From contig DCHM01000024.1 in the NCBI GenBank assembly GCA_002314835.1, positions 98,398 through 132,153 of the forward strand: a stretch of DNA of 33,756 nucleotides, written 5' to 3'. Of the stretch, positions 1 through 8,640 are shown in pieces. Position numbers and translations under genes: made by a program. The notes beneath the pieces are model-generated. The model did no database searches, had not been told where the DNA came from, and worked only from the letters and a program-made list of their open reading frames with translations. This stretch comes from Clostridiales bacterium UBA1752. Its GTDB lineage: Bacteria; Bacillota; Clostridia; Oscillospirales; CAG-382. Position 1 is the first letter of the stretch, and every line of letters begins with the position of its first letter.

Positions 1-695
1 TGAGGAGTGGAAATCTCGAGGTAATCCCACTTGTCGTGAACCTCGTGCCAGTAGTCAATCAGAGTGTTGCGGAGTACCATACCCTTGGGGAGGAAGAAAG
101 GCATGCCGGGAGCTTCGTCACGGAGCGCAAAGAGACCGAGCTCTTTGCCGAGCTTGCGGTGGTCGCGCTTTTTAGCCTCTTCGAGCTGTTCGAGGTATGC
201 GGCGAGCTCTTCCTTGGACTCAAAAGCCGTGCCGTAGATACGCTGCAGCATCTTGTTTTTTTCGTCGCCGCGCCAGTATGCGCCTGCGATGGACAGGAGC
301 TTAAACGCCTTGACCTTTTTGGTATAGCTTACGTGAGGGCCGGCGCAGAGGTCGGTAAATTCGCCCTGACGGTAAAAGCTGATTTCGGCGTCCTCGGGGA
401 GGTCGTTGATGAGCTCTACCTTGTAAGGCTCGTCCTTCATCAGCTCGAGAGCTTGTGCACGGGGCAGGGTAAAGCGCTCGATTTTGAGGTTTTCTTTAAC
501 TATTTTAGCCATTTCAGTCTCGATTTGCTCGAGGATTTCGGGAGTGAATACTACGTCGCTGTCGAGGTCGTAGTAAAAGCCCGTGTCAATGGCAGGACCG
601 ATAGCAAGCTTTGTCTGTGGATAAAGGCGCTTGATAGCCTGTGCGAGCACGTGAGACGCTGAATGTCTCAGAGTGCGGAGTTCATCGTATTCCAT
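1..695 (-). CDS. thrS: Threonyl-tRNA synthetase, 3' end outside window (no TGS domain)
   Basis: Charges tRNA-Thr with threonine in the cytoplasm. The 231 visible codons start at ATG 695-693, behind a GGAGG site at about 702-706. The protein opens directly with the editing domain: HSASH (H11, H15) and the matching C117-AGP-H121 form the zinc-like editing centre of the ThrRS/AlaRS second additional domain. The sequence then runs into the start of the catalytic domain and leaves the window. Standard bacterial ThrRS has about 60 extra N-terminal residues (TGS domain) before this point; here the start codon, SD and promoter leave no room for one. The upstream leader is only about 30 bases, too short for a T-box. 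Identity is secure; absence of TGS is seen directly. Confidence 0.95.
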   Translation of the reverse strand, partial: MEYDELRTLRHSASHVLAQAIKRLYPQTKLAIGPAIDTGFYYDLDSDVVFTPEILEQIETEMAKIVKENLKIERFTLPRAQALELMKDEPYKVELINDLPEDAEISFYRQGEFTDLCAGPHVSYTKKVKAFKLLSIAGAYWRGDEKNKMLQRIYGTAFESKEELAAYLEQLEEAKKRDHRKLGKELGLFALRDEAPGMPFFLPKGMVLRNTLIDYWHEVHDKWDYLEISTP

Positions 696-734
696 ATATT
701 GCCTCCAAAAGTGTTACAATTTTAATAATATTAA

Positions 735-763
735 ATTATACACCCATTTTTGTCTTATGTCAA
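735..763 (-). promoter_or_regulatory. Consensus sigma-A promoter for thrS
   Basis: On the minus strand TTGACA (763-758), a 17-base spacer and TATAAT (740-735) match the vegetative consensus perfectly. The -35 box overlaps the last codons and stop of the kinase gene upstream, so thrS can be transcribed separately from the long operon. The predicted start lies about 30 bases before the thrS ATG. Confidence 0.85.
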
Positions 764-1642
764 CAGCATTTTTGCTCTCGCGAGCGCACCGTAAACCGGC
801 TTTGTTTCGAGTCTGTGGATGTGACAGCGTTTTGAGCAATACTCCTGTAATAGCCCAAACGCTATGTCGTTTATGCCTATGCTGCCCGTAAACGTGACGT
901 CGTATTCGCCGTCGAAATATTGCCCTGCGGCGTTTGCCAGCTCTGCGACGTAGCGCATATTGCTCTGTATAATCTCTCTCGAAAAACGGTCTGCGTCGTA
1001 GGTCTCAAACACGGGTATGGCGTAAGCGGCTATCGAAGCCTTGCCCTTTGCCAAAAAGTCGCCGAGGTGCTCCTTTAGTCCTTCGCCGTGCATACGCAGT
1101 ACCGCGTCAACGAGCGGAGAGGTCTCGTCTCTGCCGTCGAGCGCACGCAGTGCGTGGTTGATGGCGGATTCGCCGATTTCATAGCCGTTGCCTATCTTGT
1201 CAAACGGACCGTAACCGCCTATCTGATATATTTTGTCGCCTTTTTTGATAAAGCAGGACGAACCCGTGCCGCAGATTATGCCTACTCCGTCGCTGTCTGG
1301 ATACGCGGCGTATAGCGGATTGTAGCCGTCAGAGCCTATCAAGGTTCTGCAATCGGGCAAAAATTCCGCCAGCGCCTTTGAAACGGACGTTATATATCCG
1401 TCGTTTGATATAATGCCCGCTATGCCGGCAAATACCGCACTCAGGTCGGATAGAGCTATGCCTGCGTCTGCGCAAACCTGCTTTATGCCCTGTACCAGCA
1501 CGGCGGCGGTGCCGTCTATGCCGACGTCTGCAGGGTTGGACCTGCTGAGCTTGGCGATAGCCAGCTCGTTCATTTTTTCGTCAGATAAGACAAAGGCGGT
1601 TTTTGTGCCGCCTCCGTCTATGCCTATTATGTATTTGGGCAT
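755..1642 (-). CDS. BadF/BadG-type N-acetylglucosamine (amino-sugar) kinase
   Basis: A 295-residue ASKHA-fold sugar kinase of the BadF/BadG/BcrA/BcrD family. The N terminus has the phosphate-1 motif in IIGIDGGGTKTAFVL (residues 5-19). A second glycine-rich nucleotide motif, CGTGSSCF, follows mid-protein, and FTGSIG lies near the C terminus. Bacterial members phosphorylate GlcNAc, or MurNAc and GlcNAc, recovered from cell-wall turnover; the exact sugar cannot be read here. It starts 2 bases after the mscL stop with no clear SD, suggesting translational coupling, and is the last gene of the long minus-strand run. A role with nagA (17.8 kb) in amino-sugar salvage is inferred. Confidence 0.8.
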   Translation of the reverse strand: MPKYIIGIDGGGTKTAFVLSDEKMNELAIAKLSRSNPADVGIDGTAAVLVQGIKQVCADAGIALSDLSAVFAGIAGIISNDGYITSVSKALAEFLPDCRTLIGSDGYNPLYAAYPDSDGVGIICGTGSSCFIKKGDKIYQIGGYGPFDKIGNGYEIGESAINHALRALDGRDETSPLVDAVLRMHGEGLKEHLGDFLAKGKASIAAYAIPVFETYDADRFSREIIQSNMRYVAELANAAGQYFDGEYDVTFTGSIGINDIAFGLLQEYCSKRCHIHRLETKPVYGALARAKMLLT

Positions 1643-1644
1643 GA

Positions 1645-2157
1645 TTATTTGATTTTTGCGTTGATAGCTTCGAGAGCAGCAAGTATTTTTTCTTCGGTGG
1701 TGGGCTCTACGGGCTTTGCGGCTTCCTCGGCGGCCTTAGCTGCGGCAGCGGCTTTTTCCGCCTCGATCTTTTTGTGTTCGACGGTTTCCTTAGCCTTCAT
1801 AAATACCTTGAGCATTACAAAGATGGAAACGCCGATGATGAGAAAGTCGATAACTGTCTGGATAAAGTTGCCCCAGTTGAGGGTGGCGAGACCGCACGCC
1901 TGCGCGTCTGCACGGGTCATAATTTGGCTGATGTCGGTGATGGCGTCGGTAGCTGTAAACTTGTCGGGATTGAGGATGGTAAACAGCTCGCTGAACGACT
2001 TGCCGCCGGTGAGCAGGCTGATAAACGGCGTGATGATGTCGGCTACGAGAGACGAAACGATCTTGCCGAATGCGCCGCCGACGATAACGCCGACTGCCAT
2101 GTCGAGTATGTTGCCGCGAGTGAGGAATGCCTTGAGGTCAGTAAAAAACTTTTTCAT
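1645..2157 (-). CDS. mscL: Large-conductance mechanosensitive channel MscL
   Basis: Homopentameric inner-membrane channel that opens under membrane tension to release solutes during hypo-osmotic shock. The N terminus is diagnostic: an amphipathic start (MKKFFTDLKAFLTRGN), then TM1 with DMAVGVIVGGAFGKIVSSLV, the pore-lining Gly/Ala-rich helix. TM2 lies around residues 100-120 (VIDFLIIGVSIFVMLKVF). At 170 residues it is longer than the usual 130-150; the excess is an Ala/Glu/Lys-rich C-terminal helix (EAEKAAAAAKAAEEAAK) before the terminal bundle. It sits between the DUF1858 gene (35-base gap) and the kinase (2-base gap). Confidence 0.95.
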   Translation of the reverse strand: MKKFFTDLKAFLTRGNILDMAVGVIVGGAFGKIVSSLVADIITPFISLLTGGKSFSELFTILNPDKFTATDAITDISQIMTRADAQACGLATLNWGNFIQTVIDFLIIGVSIFVMLKVFMKAKETVEHKKIEAEKAAAAAKAAEEAAKPVEPTTEEKILAALEAINAKIK

Positions 2158-2192
2158 ATCAAATCTCCTTGATTTTTTATATGTAAAGGCTA

Positions 2193-2387
2193 TCAGCCTT
2201 CACCGTTTAATTTTTTGAGCAGAGCTTCGCAGTCTGCGCCGTGAACTGCACACGCCTGTGCGATGGTTTCTCCGCGCGAAGCAGGACAGCCGAGGCAGTG
2301 CATGCCGATTTCAAAAAAGTATTTTGCGAGGTCGGGATTTTGCTCGAGTGCTTGACCCACGAGGGTGTCTTTGGTGATTTTTGCCAT
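2193..2387 (-). CDS. DUF1858 small redox-disulfide domain protein
   Basis: A 64-residue protein made of one DUF1858 domain: an N-terminal TKDTLVGQALEQNPDLAKYF helix and the turn MHCLGCPAS carrying C31-x-x-C34. The domain is known beside or fused to hybrid-cluster and other redox proteins in anaerobes, and the CxxC is thought to be redox active or metal binding; the partner is not known. The start has a GGAG-type site just upstream. It lies 11 bases after the degenerate P-type ATPase and 35 bases before mscL. A functional link with the ATPase is only suggested by position. Confidence 0.85.
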   Translation of the reverse strand: MAKITKDTLVGQALEQNPDLAKYFFEIGMHCLGCPASRGETIAQACAVHGADCEALLKKLNGEG

Positions 2388-2398
2388 GATGATTCTCC

Positions 2399-5041
2399 TT
2401 ATTTTTTGATTTTACTGATAGTTAGTCTCAGTGCCTGTGTGATTATTATATACAAAATCGGTAAAAGCAATGCGATACCGAGCTGTACCAAGGTGATGCT
2501 CTCGTAAGCGAGGAAGCCGAAAAACGGCAGTAGTATTACCGCGGCGATTAACGCGGCGGCGATAAGACCTGCTATATAATAGCTCGTGCCGCCAAAGGAT
2601 TTTTTGGCAAACAGCCCTCTGCGGCTTATGCCGATAGCAGAGTAAACGTAGGTCAGCACCGTCAGTGCGATAACGAGCGCCGTACTGCTTGTCGTGAGAT
2701 ACCACACCGCTCCTGCGGCGATAGCGCCGCCCAAGGCGTAAAAAATCGGCATACCGTAGTCCTTGACCGACGGCTTTTGCGCATATTTGGGCAGTTTTTC
2801 GAGTAGGTCTCCGCGCGACGAAGGCGATAGCGCCATGCCGCACATAAATACAAAGTTGAGCAGCAATCCGACTATCATCGCGTCCTGCAGTCTCAGTGCT
2901 TCGAGCCCCAAAATCAGCTGTGCAATATAAAGTAAAGCGAGCATCGTTGCCGCGACTATCGAATATTCGGTGAGCGAATGTATGCGCATAAACATCGACC
3001 TCGCGCCGTGCAGACAGTCGGACATTATCTTAAATCCGCCGCCCAGCGTCAGCACGTCGGCAGACTGTCTCAGTACGTCGGGCGCGTCCTCGCTGACGAA
3101 CGTCACGTCGCTGTCTTTCATCAGTCCGAGCTCCTCGGTACTGCGCGCGCAGGTGGCTATGTGCCTGCCGTCCTGCTTGCGATAGGTGAGTATCTGATAC
3201 CATTCCTCGCTCGTAAGCCCGAGAAATAGCTTATAATCGGGGCAATTTGCGATAAACAGACCTATGTCGTCACCGTGCATTATTTCGTCGGTGCAAACCT
3301 CGTCTTCGCTCTTTATGATGCCTGCGTCGGTGGCGCGGCTTATTTCGCTGTAATACGCGCCGTCCGAGTTTACCACGGTTTCGATGCCTGCACTGCCGAG
3401 CCTGTATATCGCGCTCGCGGTATCCACCGCCATAAACGAGTTGAAGGTGATAAAGCCCATAAAGAGCATACGTCTCGTGGAGGCAGGGTCCTGCAGGTTT
3501 TGCGCCTTGCTTTCGCAGGTTGCTATGCCGAGCATATATGCAGAGCCTTTGCTCTTTTCCTTGACTGCCTGCAAAATCTTTTTGCGCGTCAGCTCACTGA
3601 GCTTAAACGCCTGACCCTTGTAGGTATATCCCGAGCAGAGCGAAAGCACGTCCTCGGGTGGTCCCTTGATAATGGCGAGGCTCTTGCCGTTGTGGAGGTA
3701 CATAACCCTCGAAATCTGAGACAGACCTCCAAAATCACAGTCCATGCGGAAATAAAGCTCCGTCAGCGCGGCAATGTCTATTTCGCGGCTGTCTATCGCA
3801 TAGGCGATTGCTTCGTCCCAAAGGGTGCCGCTGAAGGATGCACGCCCCGACTTGCGGTGGTCGTTTTCGTTTATCGTGATATTAGAGCACAGCAGCGCGT
3901 ATTTTAGCAAATCAAGGGTACGTCCCTTGTATGCGGAGCCTGCGCTGTAAAAGGTGTTGTCGATAAACAGCTCGTCAACGCTCATACCCGTGGAGGGAAA
4001 TATCGTTTCTTTGTCGCACATAACGGTATTGACGTCGCAGAGCGTGGAAATGCAGTTGTAATTTTTGATAACGGCTCGGTCGCGTGCCAACGCTTTGAGC
4101 CCTTTGCCAAACGCCGCGTCGCAGAGCGAAACGGTCGTGTCGGTGATAAACGAACAGCCTATCGCGATGGAAAGTATAAAGGTGCTCTGCAGCTGTGCGC
4201 CCGTGAATACGCCGAGCGCAATCAGCAAAAGCACTGTGACGATAGCGCACAAAGACAGTGCCGAGGTTGTGGAGCGGACGTATCTGAGCAGTCTCGGCAG
4301 TATGTTTTCCTTGCGGTTTTGGAGCTTGCGAACCAACGTGTCCTTGCCGGTAAAGCAAACTATCGCTCTGCCTCTGCCGCTCGTGACTATCGAGCCGGCG
4401 TAAACCATATTTTCGTGCACGATGCTTTCGTCTCGCGTTTCTATAACCGTGCTATCCTTTGCCACTGCGACGTCCTTGCCGTAAACGTGAGTTTCGAGCA
4501 CCGACAGCATATCGCTGTCTATGAGGCGGCAGTCGGCAGGGATAACCATGTTTTCCTCTATGTCGATGACGTCGCCCGGCACGAGCGTGCGGCTGTCGCA
4601 GTACGAGGTCTTGCCGTCTCGGGTGACGAGCGCCTTGATGCTGCTGTATTTACGCGGCATACCCATCGACTTGGACGCCTGCCACTCGATAAAGCCGTTG
4701 GCTATCGCCATTATCGCGGTTAAGCCCGACAGCACAAAGTAAATCGCGTCGGGGTCAAACGCATACAGCAAAAACGGTGAAAAAAACAAAAACAGCGTCA
4801 GAGGGTTTTTTATCTGCTCTTTGAGACCGTCGCCGAGCGTAATGCGCAGCTCGTCGCGCAGGAGGTTTTGACCGTATTTGCGGCGCCTTTTTTTGAGCTG
4901 TGCCGTGGTGAGACCGAATTTTTGGTGCGAATCAAGCTCCTCTACTACCTCAAAAGGCTCGAGCTCGTAAGGGCAAAAGAGCTCAGGCATATCAAAACCG
5001 TAAGTATTCTTTTTTTGAGTATCCTGCTCTCTTTTAGGCAA
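2399..5041 (-). CDS. Degenerate (probably catalytically inactive) P-type ATPase
   Basis: An 880-residue membrane protein with the whole P2-type layout: cation-ATPase N domain (about 25-80), membrane helices near 80-118, actuator region (130-235), helices near 258-305, P/N domains (330-670) and a C-terminal helix bundle (690-875). The catalytic signatures are altered. TGES is ETHV (183-186), the M4 PEGLP is FITDT (298-302), DKTGTLT is DKETIFP (343-349), DPPR is NSFM (534-537), TGD is NSD (558-560) and GDGVND is ARSTEE (632-637). The aligned phospho-acceptor D343 and K344 remain, as does the N-domain KGPPE (459-463). The reading frame is intact and codon use resembles the neighbours, so this is not a decaying pseudogene. 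The family call is firm; loss of transport is inferred. Confidence 0.85.
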   Translation of the reverse strand: MPKREQDTQKKNTYGFDMPELFCPYELEPFEVVEELDSHQKFGLTTAQLKKRRRKYGQNLLRDELRITLGDGLKEQIKNPLTLFLFFSPFLLYAFDPDAIYFVLSGLTAIMAIANGFIEWQASKSMGMPRKYSSIKALVTRDGKTSYCDSRTLVPGDVIDIEENMVIPADCRLIDSDMLSVLETHVYGKDVAVAKDSTVIETRDESIVHENMVYAGSIVTSGRGRAIVCFTGKDTLVRKLQNRKENILPRLLRYVRSTTSALSLCAIVTVLLLIALGVFTGAQLQSTFILSIAIGCSFITDTTVSLCDAAFGKGLKALARDRAVIKNYNCISTLCDVNTVMCDKETIFPSTGMSVDELFIDNTFYSAGSAYKGRTLDLLKYALLCSNITINENDHRKSGRASFSGTLWDEAIAYAIDSREIDIAALTELYFRMDCDFGGLSQISRVMYLHNGKSLAIIKGPPEDVLSLCSGYTYKGQAFKLSELTRKKILQAVKEKSKGSAYMLGIATCESKAQNLQDPASTRRMLFMGFITFNSFMAVDTASAIYRLGSAGIETVVNSDGAYYSEISRATDAGIIKSEDEVCTDEIMHGDDIGLFIANCPDYKLFLGLTSEEWYQILTYRKQDGRHIATCARSTEELGLMKDSDVTFVSEDAPDVLRQSADVLTLGGGFKIMSDCLHGARSMFMRIHSLTEYSIVAATMLALLYIAQLILGLEALRLQDAMIVGLLLNFVFMCGMALSPSSRGDLLEKLPKYAQKPSVKDYGMPIFYALGGAIAAGAVWYLTTSSTALVIALTVLTYVYSAIGISRRGLFAKKSFGGTSYYIAGLIAAALIAAVILLPFFGFLAYESITLVQLGIALLLPILYIIITQALRLTISKIKK

Positions 5042-5052
5042 TTTAAGCTACC

Positions 5053-7329
5053 TCACATACAAGTAATCTTGATTTGTCCGTCCTCTGCGGTAACTGCGGC
5101 GTGGGTAATGGGCGTGTTGTAGTTTGTAATAATGATAGATGCGAGTGCATCCTCGATGTCGGTCTGTATCAGGCGGCGCAGATTGCGCGCACCGTATTTC
5201 TCCGAGTAACCCTTGCTTGCGAGATAGTCTATCGTCGCTTCGTCCCAGACAAACTCTATGCTCTTTTCGGCGAGCACCGATTTGAGGTCGCCGAGCATGA
5301 TGGCGCAGATAGCGCGGATGTTGTCGGTCGAAAGTCTGTTAAATACCACTATCTTGTCGATACGGTTGATAAACTCGGGGCGCAAAAAGGCTTCGAGCGC
5401 TCTCGTCACTCTGTCCTTGTCGCTCGCCTTGGCGGACTGCGTAAAGCCTGCGCTCGACGAGGTGTCGGACGAGCCTGCGTTGGTCGTCATTATGATGACA
5501 GTGTTTTCAAAATTGACCTCTTTGCCGTGCGAATCGGTTATCCTGCCGTCGTCGAGTATCTGCAAAAGGATGTTCATAACGTCGGGGTGGGCTTTTTCTA
5601 TCTCGTCAAAGAGTATGACCGAATACGGCTTGCGGCGGATTTTTTCGGTCAGTTGACCTGCGTCGTCATATCCGACGTAGCCCGGGGGCGAGCCGATAAT
5701 CTTGGAGACCGAATGCTTCTCCATAAATTCGCTCATATCGAGCCTTATCATTGATTCGGGCGAATCAAACAGGTATCTCGACAGCACCTTGACGAGCTCG
5801 GTCTTGCCGACGCCCGTGGTGCCTGCAAAGATAAACGAAACGGGCTTCTTTTTATAAGAAATGCCTGCTCTCGAGCGGCGTATAGCCTTGGCAATCTCAC
5901 CGATGGCTTCGTCCTGACCGACTATGCGGTCCTTGAGTGCGGACTCGAGCCCGAGTATCTTTTGAAAGTCGTTTTGGCTGATATCGGTGGCAGGTATGCC
6001 GGTCCACGTTTCGATAACGCGAGCCAAGTCTGCGTCGGTCAGCTCGAGCCTGTCACGTTCGGCTTTGAGCACGTCAAACCTTTCGTTTTTGCTCAAAAGC
6101 TCGGTCGTGAGCTTGGCAATCTCGGCGTAGTCGTTCTCCTCGTGCGGTTCCTTTGCCTCGAGCGCGGACTTGCGAGAGGTGAGGTCCTTGATTTCGACTG
6201 CGAGGGCTTCTATCTCGTTGACGACGGGCGAGGTCATGGACATATAAGCGCAGGCTTCGTCCATCAGGTCTATCGCCTTGTCAGGCAAAAATCTGTCGGT
6301 GATATATCTTTCGGATAACGAGACGATGCGCCTTACGAGCCTGTCGGGTATGGTTATGCCGTGGTGCCGCTCGTAGTATTTCTTAATACCCATCAAAATC
6401 TGTACGCTGTCTTCGATGGACGGCTCGTTGACTACGACGGGCTGGAATCTACGCTCGAGCGCGGCGTCGTGCTCGATGTACTGGCGGTATTCGCTAAGGG
6501 TGGTAGCACCGATAAGCTGTATTTCGCCTCTCGAAAGCGCAGGCTTTAGGATGTTAGCGGCGTTCATACCGCCCTCGGCGTTGCCTGCACCTACGATAGA
6601 GTGGATTTCGTCTATTACGAGTATGATGTTGCCGTTCTTTTTGGTCTCGTCAATCAGACCCTTCATGCGGCTCTCAAACTGACCTCTGAATTGCGTGCCT
6701 GCGACGATGGCGGTCATATCGACGAGAAATACCTCTTTGTCGTGTAGCTTGTAGGGCACGTCGCTTGCGGCGATTTTTTGCGCCAGAGCTTCGGCTATGG
6801 CGGTCTTGCCTACGCCGGGCTCGCCGATGAGGCAGGGGTTATTCTTTTGCCTGCGGCAGAGTATCTGTATAACTCTCTCGAGCTCCTTGTCTCTGCCTAC
6901 CACGCGGTCGAGCTTGCCTTCGCGTGCGCGCCCCGTGAGGTCTATGCAAAACTGTGTGAGGAATTTGCGGTCCTTGGCGTCTTTTTTGCCGTCGGCAGGA
7001 GCCTCGGCGGACTGATTTGCGCGGTTTGGCGCAGGAGCGCCGGCGGGCTTTTCGCCGCCGTCGAATATGGCGTTGAGGTCGAGCGAGGGTGCTCTGCCCG
7101 TGCTGTCCTCGTCGTCGCCGGGTATCATGTCGCCGACCGTCTCGCTCATGGCGTCAAACTCCTCGGGGGAGATGCCCATTTTGTCGAGTATGTCGTCAAC
7201 CTGCTTAAAACCGAGCTCGCGCGCACATTGCAGGCAGTAGCCTTCGCTGGTGGTATTGCCGTTTTCGGTCTTGGTCATATAGATAACTGCCGGACGCTTG
7301 TTGCAGCGGCAGCATTTTTTGAGATTCAT
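5053..7329 (-). CDS. clpE: ClpE-type AAA+ unfoldase with N-terminal zinc finger
   Basis: A 758-residue Hsp100 ATPase. It begins with a Cys4 zinc finger (C6-x-x-C9 and C32-x-x-C35), the mark of ClpE as opposed to the Clp-N domain of ClpC. A low-complexity linker (about 65-120) follows. AAA-1 has Walker A GEPGVGKT (169-176) and Walker B ILVIDEIH. A short coiled middle domain separates it from AAA-2, with Walker A AGTTGVGKTE, the pore loop GYVGYDDAG and Walker B VILFDEIEK. SSAGF in the loop after TTNAG is a candidate ClpP-docking tripeptide. It would unfold damaged proteins for ClpP; no clpP, ctsR or mcsAB is present here. Its ATG overlaps the pgsA stop as ATGA. Confidence 0.9.
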   Translation of the reverse strand: MNLKKCCRCNKRPAVIYMTKTENGNTTSEGYCLQCARELGFKQVDDILDKMGISPEEFDAMSETVGDMIPGDDEDSTGRAPSLDLNAIFDGGEKPAGAPAPNRANQSAEAPADGKKDAKDRKFLTQFCIDLTGRAREGKLDRVVGRDKELERVIQILCRRQKNNPCLIGEPGVGKTAIAEALAQKIAASDVPYKLHDKEVFLVDMTAIVAGTQFRGQFESRMKGLIDETKKNGNIILVIDEIHSIVGAGNAEGGMNAANILKPALSRGEIQLIGATTLSEYRQYIEHDAALERRFQPVVVNEPSIEDSVQILMGIKKYYERHHGITIPDRLVRRIVSLSERYITDRFLPDKAIDLMDEACAYMSMTSPVVNEIEALAVEIKDLTSRKSALEAKEPHEENDYAEIAKLTTELLSKNERFDVLKAERDRLELTDADLARVIETWTGIPATDISQNDFQKILGLESALKDRIVGQDEAIGEIAKAIRRSRAGISYKKKPVSFIFAGTTGVGKTELVKVLSRYLFDSPESMIRLDMSEFMEKHSVSKIIGSPPGYVGYDDAGQLTEKIRRKPYSVILFDEIEKAHPDVMNILLQILDDGRITDSHGKEVNFENTVIIMTTNAGSSDTSSSAGFTQSAKASDKDRVTRALEAFLRPEFINRIDKIVVFNRLSTDNIRAICAIMLGDLKSVLAEKSIEFVWDEATIDYLASKGYSEKYGARNLRRLIQTDIEDALASIIITNYNTPITHAAVTAEDGQIKITCM

Positions 7330-7886
7330 TGATTTGCCTCCTTGGTATTAAAAACGTTGATGCCGTATTGACCCTTAAACATCTTAAAGTAGTACATCAA
7401 AAGCGCGGTCAGTACGATAGCGCACAGTAATAGTGTGAGTATTAGGTCAAACGGCGCTATGTCCGGCAGTAGGATAAACACGCACACGATGGCAAAATAG
7501 CACACGGTGGCGAGCTTGCCGTACCACGCCGAAACGACGTGAACTTTTTGTTTCCTCAGCACTATAAGGCCGCCTATCAGCATAGTCAGCTCCTTGCATA
7601 TCAGCAGTGCCGCGAGGATGATATAAACTCCGTTGCTGATAGCGAGACATACGGCGGTAGTTATTTGCAGCAGCTTGTCGGCGAGCGGGTCGAGTATCTT
7701 GCCGACCTCGGTGATATAGCCGAATTTGCGGGCGATGATGCCGTCCAAAACGTCGGTTGCGTTTGCCGCCGCAAACAGTATAAACGCGATCATGCGGTTG
7801 CCGCACAAAAACGTCCACGCCACAAAGGGTATCGTTATCAGCCTAAGGGCAGATAGTATATTGGGTATTTGTCTTTTAAACTTCAT
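7326..7886 (-). CDS. pgsA: CDP-alcohol phosphatidyltransferase, PgsA-like
   Basis: A 186-residue integral membrane enzyme, likely making phosphatidylglycerophosphate from CDP-diacylglycerol and glycerol-3-phosphate. The full CDP-alcohol phosphatidyltransferase motif is present: D45-x2-D48-G49-x2-A52-R53-x8-G62-x3-D66-x3-D70. The N-terminal PNILSALRLITIP is typical of PgsA. Length and about five to six hydrophobic segments fit. The gene lies 10 bases after the CvpA-like gene and overlaps clpE by 4 bases. Other alcohol acceptors cannot be excluded from the motif alone. Confidence 0.88.
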   Translation of the reverse strand: MKFKRQIPNILSALRLITIPFVAWTFLCGNRMIAFILFAAANATDVLDGIIARKFGYITEVGKILDPLADKLLQITTAVCLAISNGVYIILAALLICKELTMLIGGLIVLRKQKVHVVSAWYGKLATVCYFAIVCVFILLPDIAPFDLILTLLLCAIVLTALLMYYFKMFKGQYGINVFNTKEANQ

Positions 7887-7896
7887 GGTCTAAGTC

Positions 7897-8631
7897 CTAA
7901 AACAGAAATGCAAACAGATTTATATTATAAAAGATATTAAAAAGCAGGGTGTTTTGCGGCGAAACCGCGGCGATAAACTCATTGGACGACGCTTGCAGAT
8001 AAGGCATGGCGAGGTGCATGAGCGAAACGAAAGCGAATATCCTCACCAGTCCGAATATCGCGCCGAGCACACTGCCGAGCACTCCGTCCGCGACCTTGAG
8101 CACGGGGAACTTTTTGATGACGCTCTCGATAAACTTGGATATTAGCTGTATGATGACGTACAGCACGACGAACAAAAGCAGTGCGGCGATAAACGAAACG
8201 AGTGCCATGGCAACCTTTGAGCCTATGTCCTCCGCAAACGCCTTGACCGAGGCCTCTACGCCCTCGGACGAGTTTTGGGTTATTTGCTCCTTGATAGCTT
8301 CAAGGTCGATGCCGAGCGACGAGAGTATCGAGGCAAAGTCCTCGTTGCCTGCGGTAGCCTGTGTCAGCGTATCCGACGCGCCCTCCTCGGCGTTTTGGAC
8401 TGCGCGCATGGCGGTATCGTTTATCCACTCGGTTATGCTCTGCTTGGCTCCCTCGTATATGGAGGTCTTTATTAGCGCAGTACGAACCGGAGAAACGAGT
8501 GCTATCGTGAGCACCAACGACAGCAAAAACGCAGTGCCGCTGAGCAGTGTCCTAAAAAAGCCTTTTTTTGCGGCGATAACGATAGAGAGCACCGCGATAA
8601 TGACTACGATTACGTCGAGTATAACGTTCAT
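7897..8631 (-). CDS. CvpA-family membrane protein
   Basis: A 244-residue protein with the CvpA signature at the N terminus: a first helix (VILDVIVVIIAVLSIVIA) followed by KKGFFRTLLSGTAF. A second helix lies near 30-50, a long polar, acidic loop near 65-135 and two more helices in the C-terminal half (near 140-165 and 185-210). CvpA proteins are small membrane proteins linked to colicin V production in E. coli and to envelope stress elsewhere; the molecular role is unsettled. It lies 9 bases after the DUF5711 gene and 10 bases before pgsA, within an envelope-themed stretch of the operon. Confidence 0.8.
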   Translation of the reverse strand: MNVILDVIVVIIAVLSIVIAAKKGFFRTLLSGTAFLLSLVLTIALVSPVRTALIKTSIYEGAKQSITEWINDTAMRAVQNAEEGASDTLTQATAGNEDFASILSSLGIDLEAIKEQITQNSSEGVEASVKAFAEDIGSKVAMALVSFIAALLLFVVLYVIIQLISKFIESVIKKFPVLKVADGVLGSVLGAIFGLVRIFAFVSLMHLAMPYLQASSNEFIAAVSPQNTLLFNIFYNINLFAFLF

Positions 8632-8640
8632 AAATATCTC

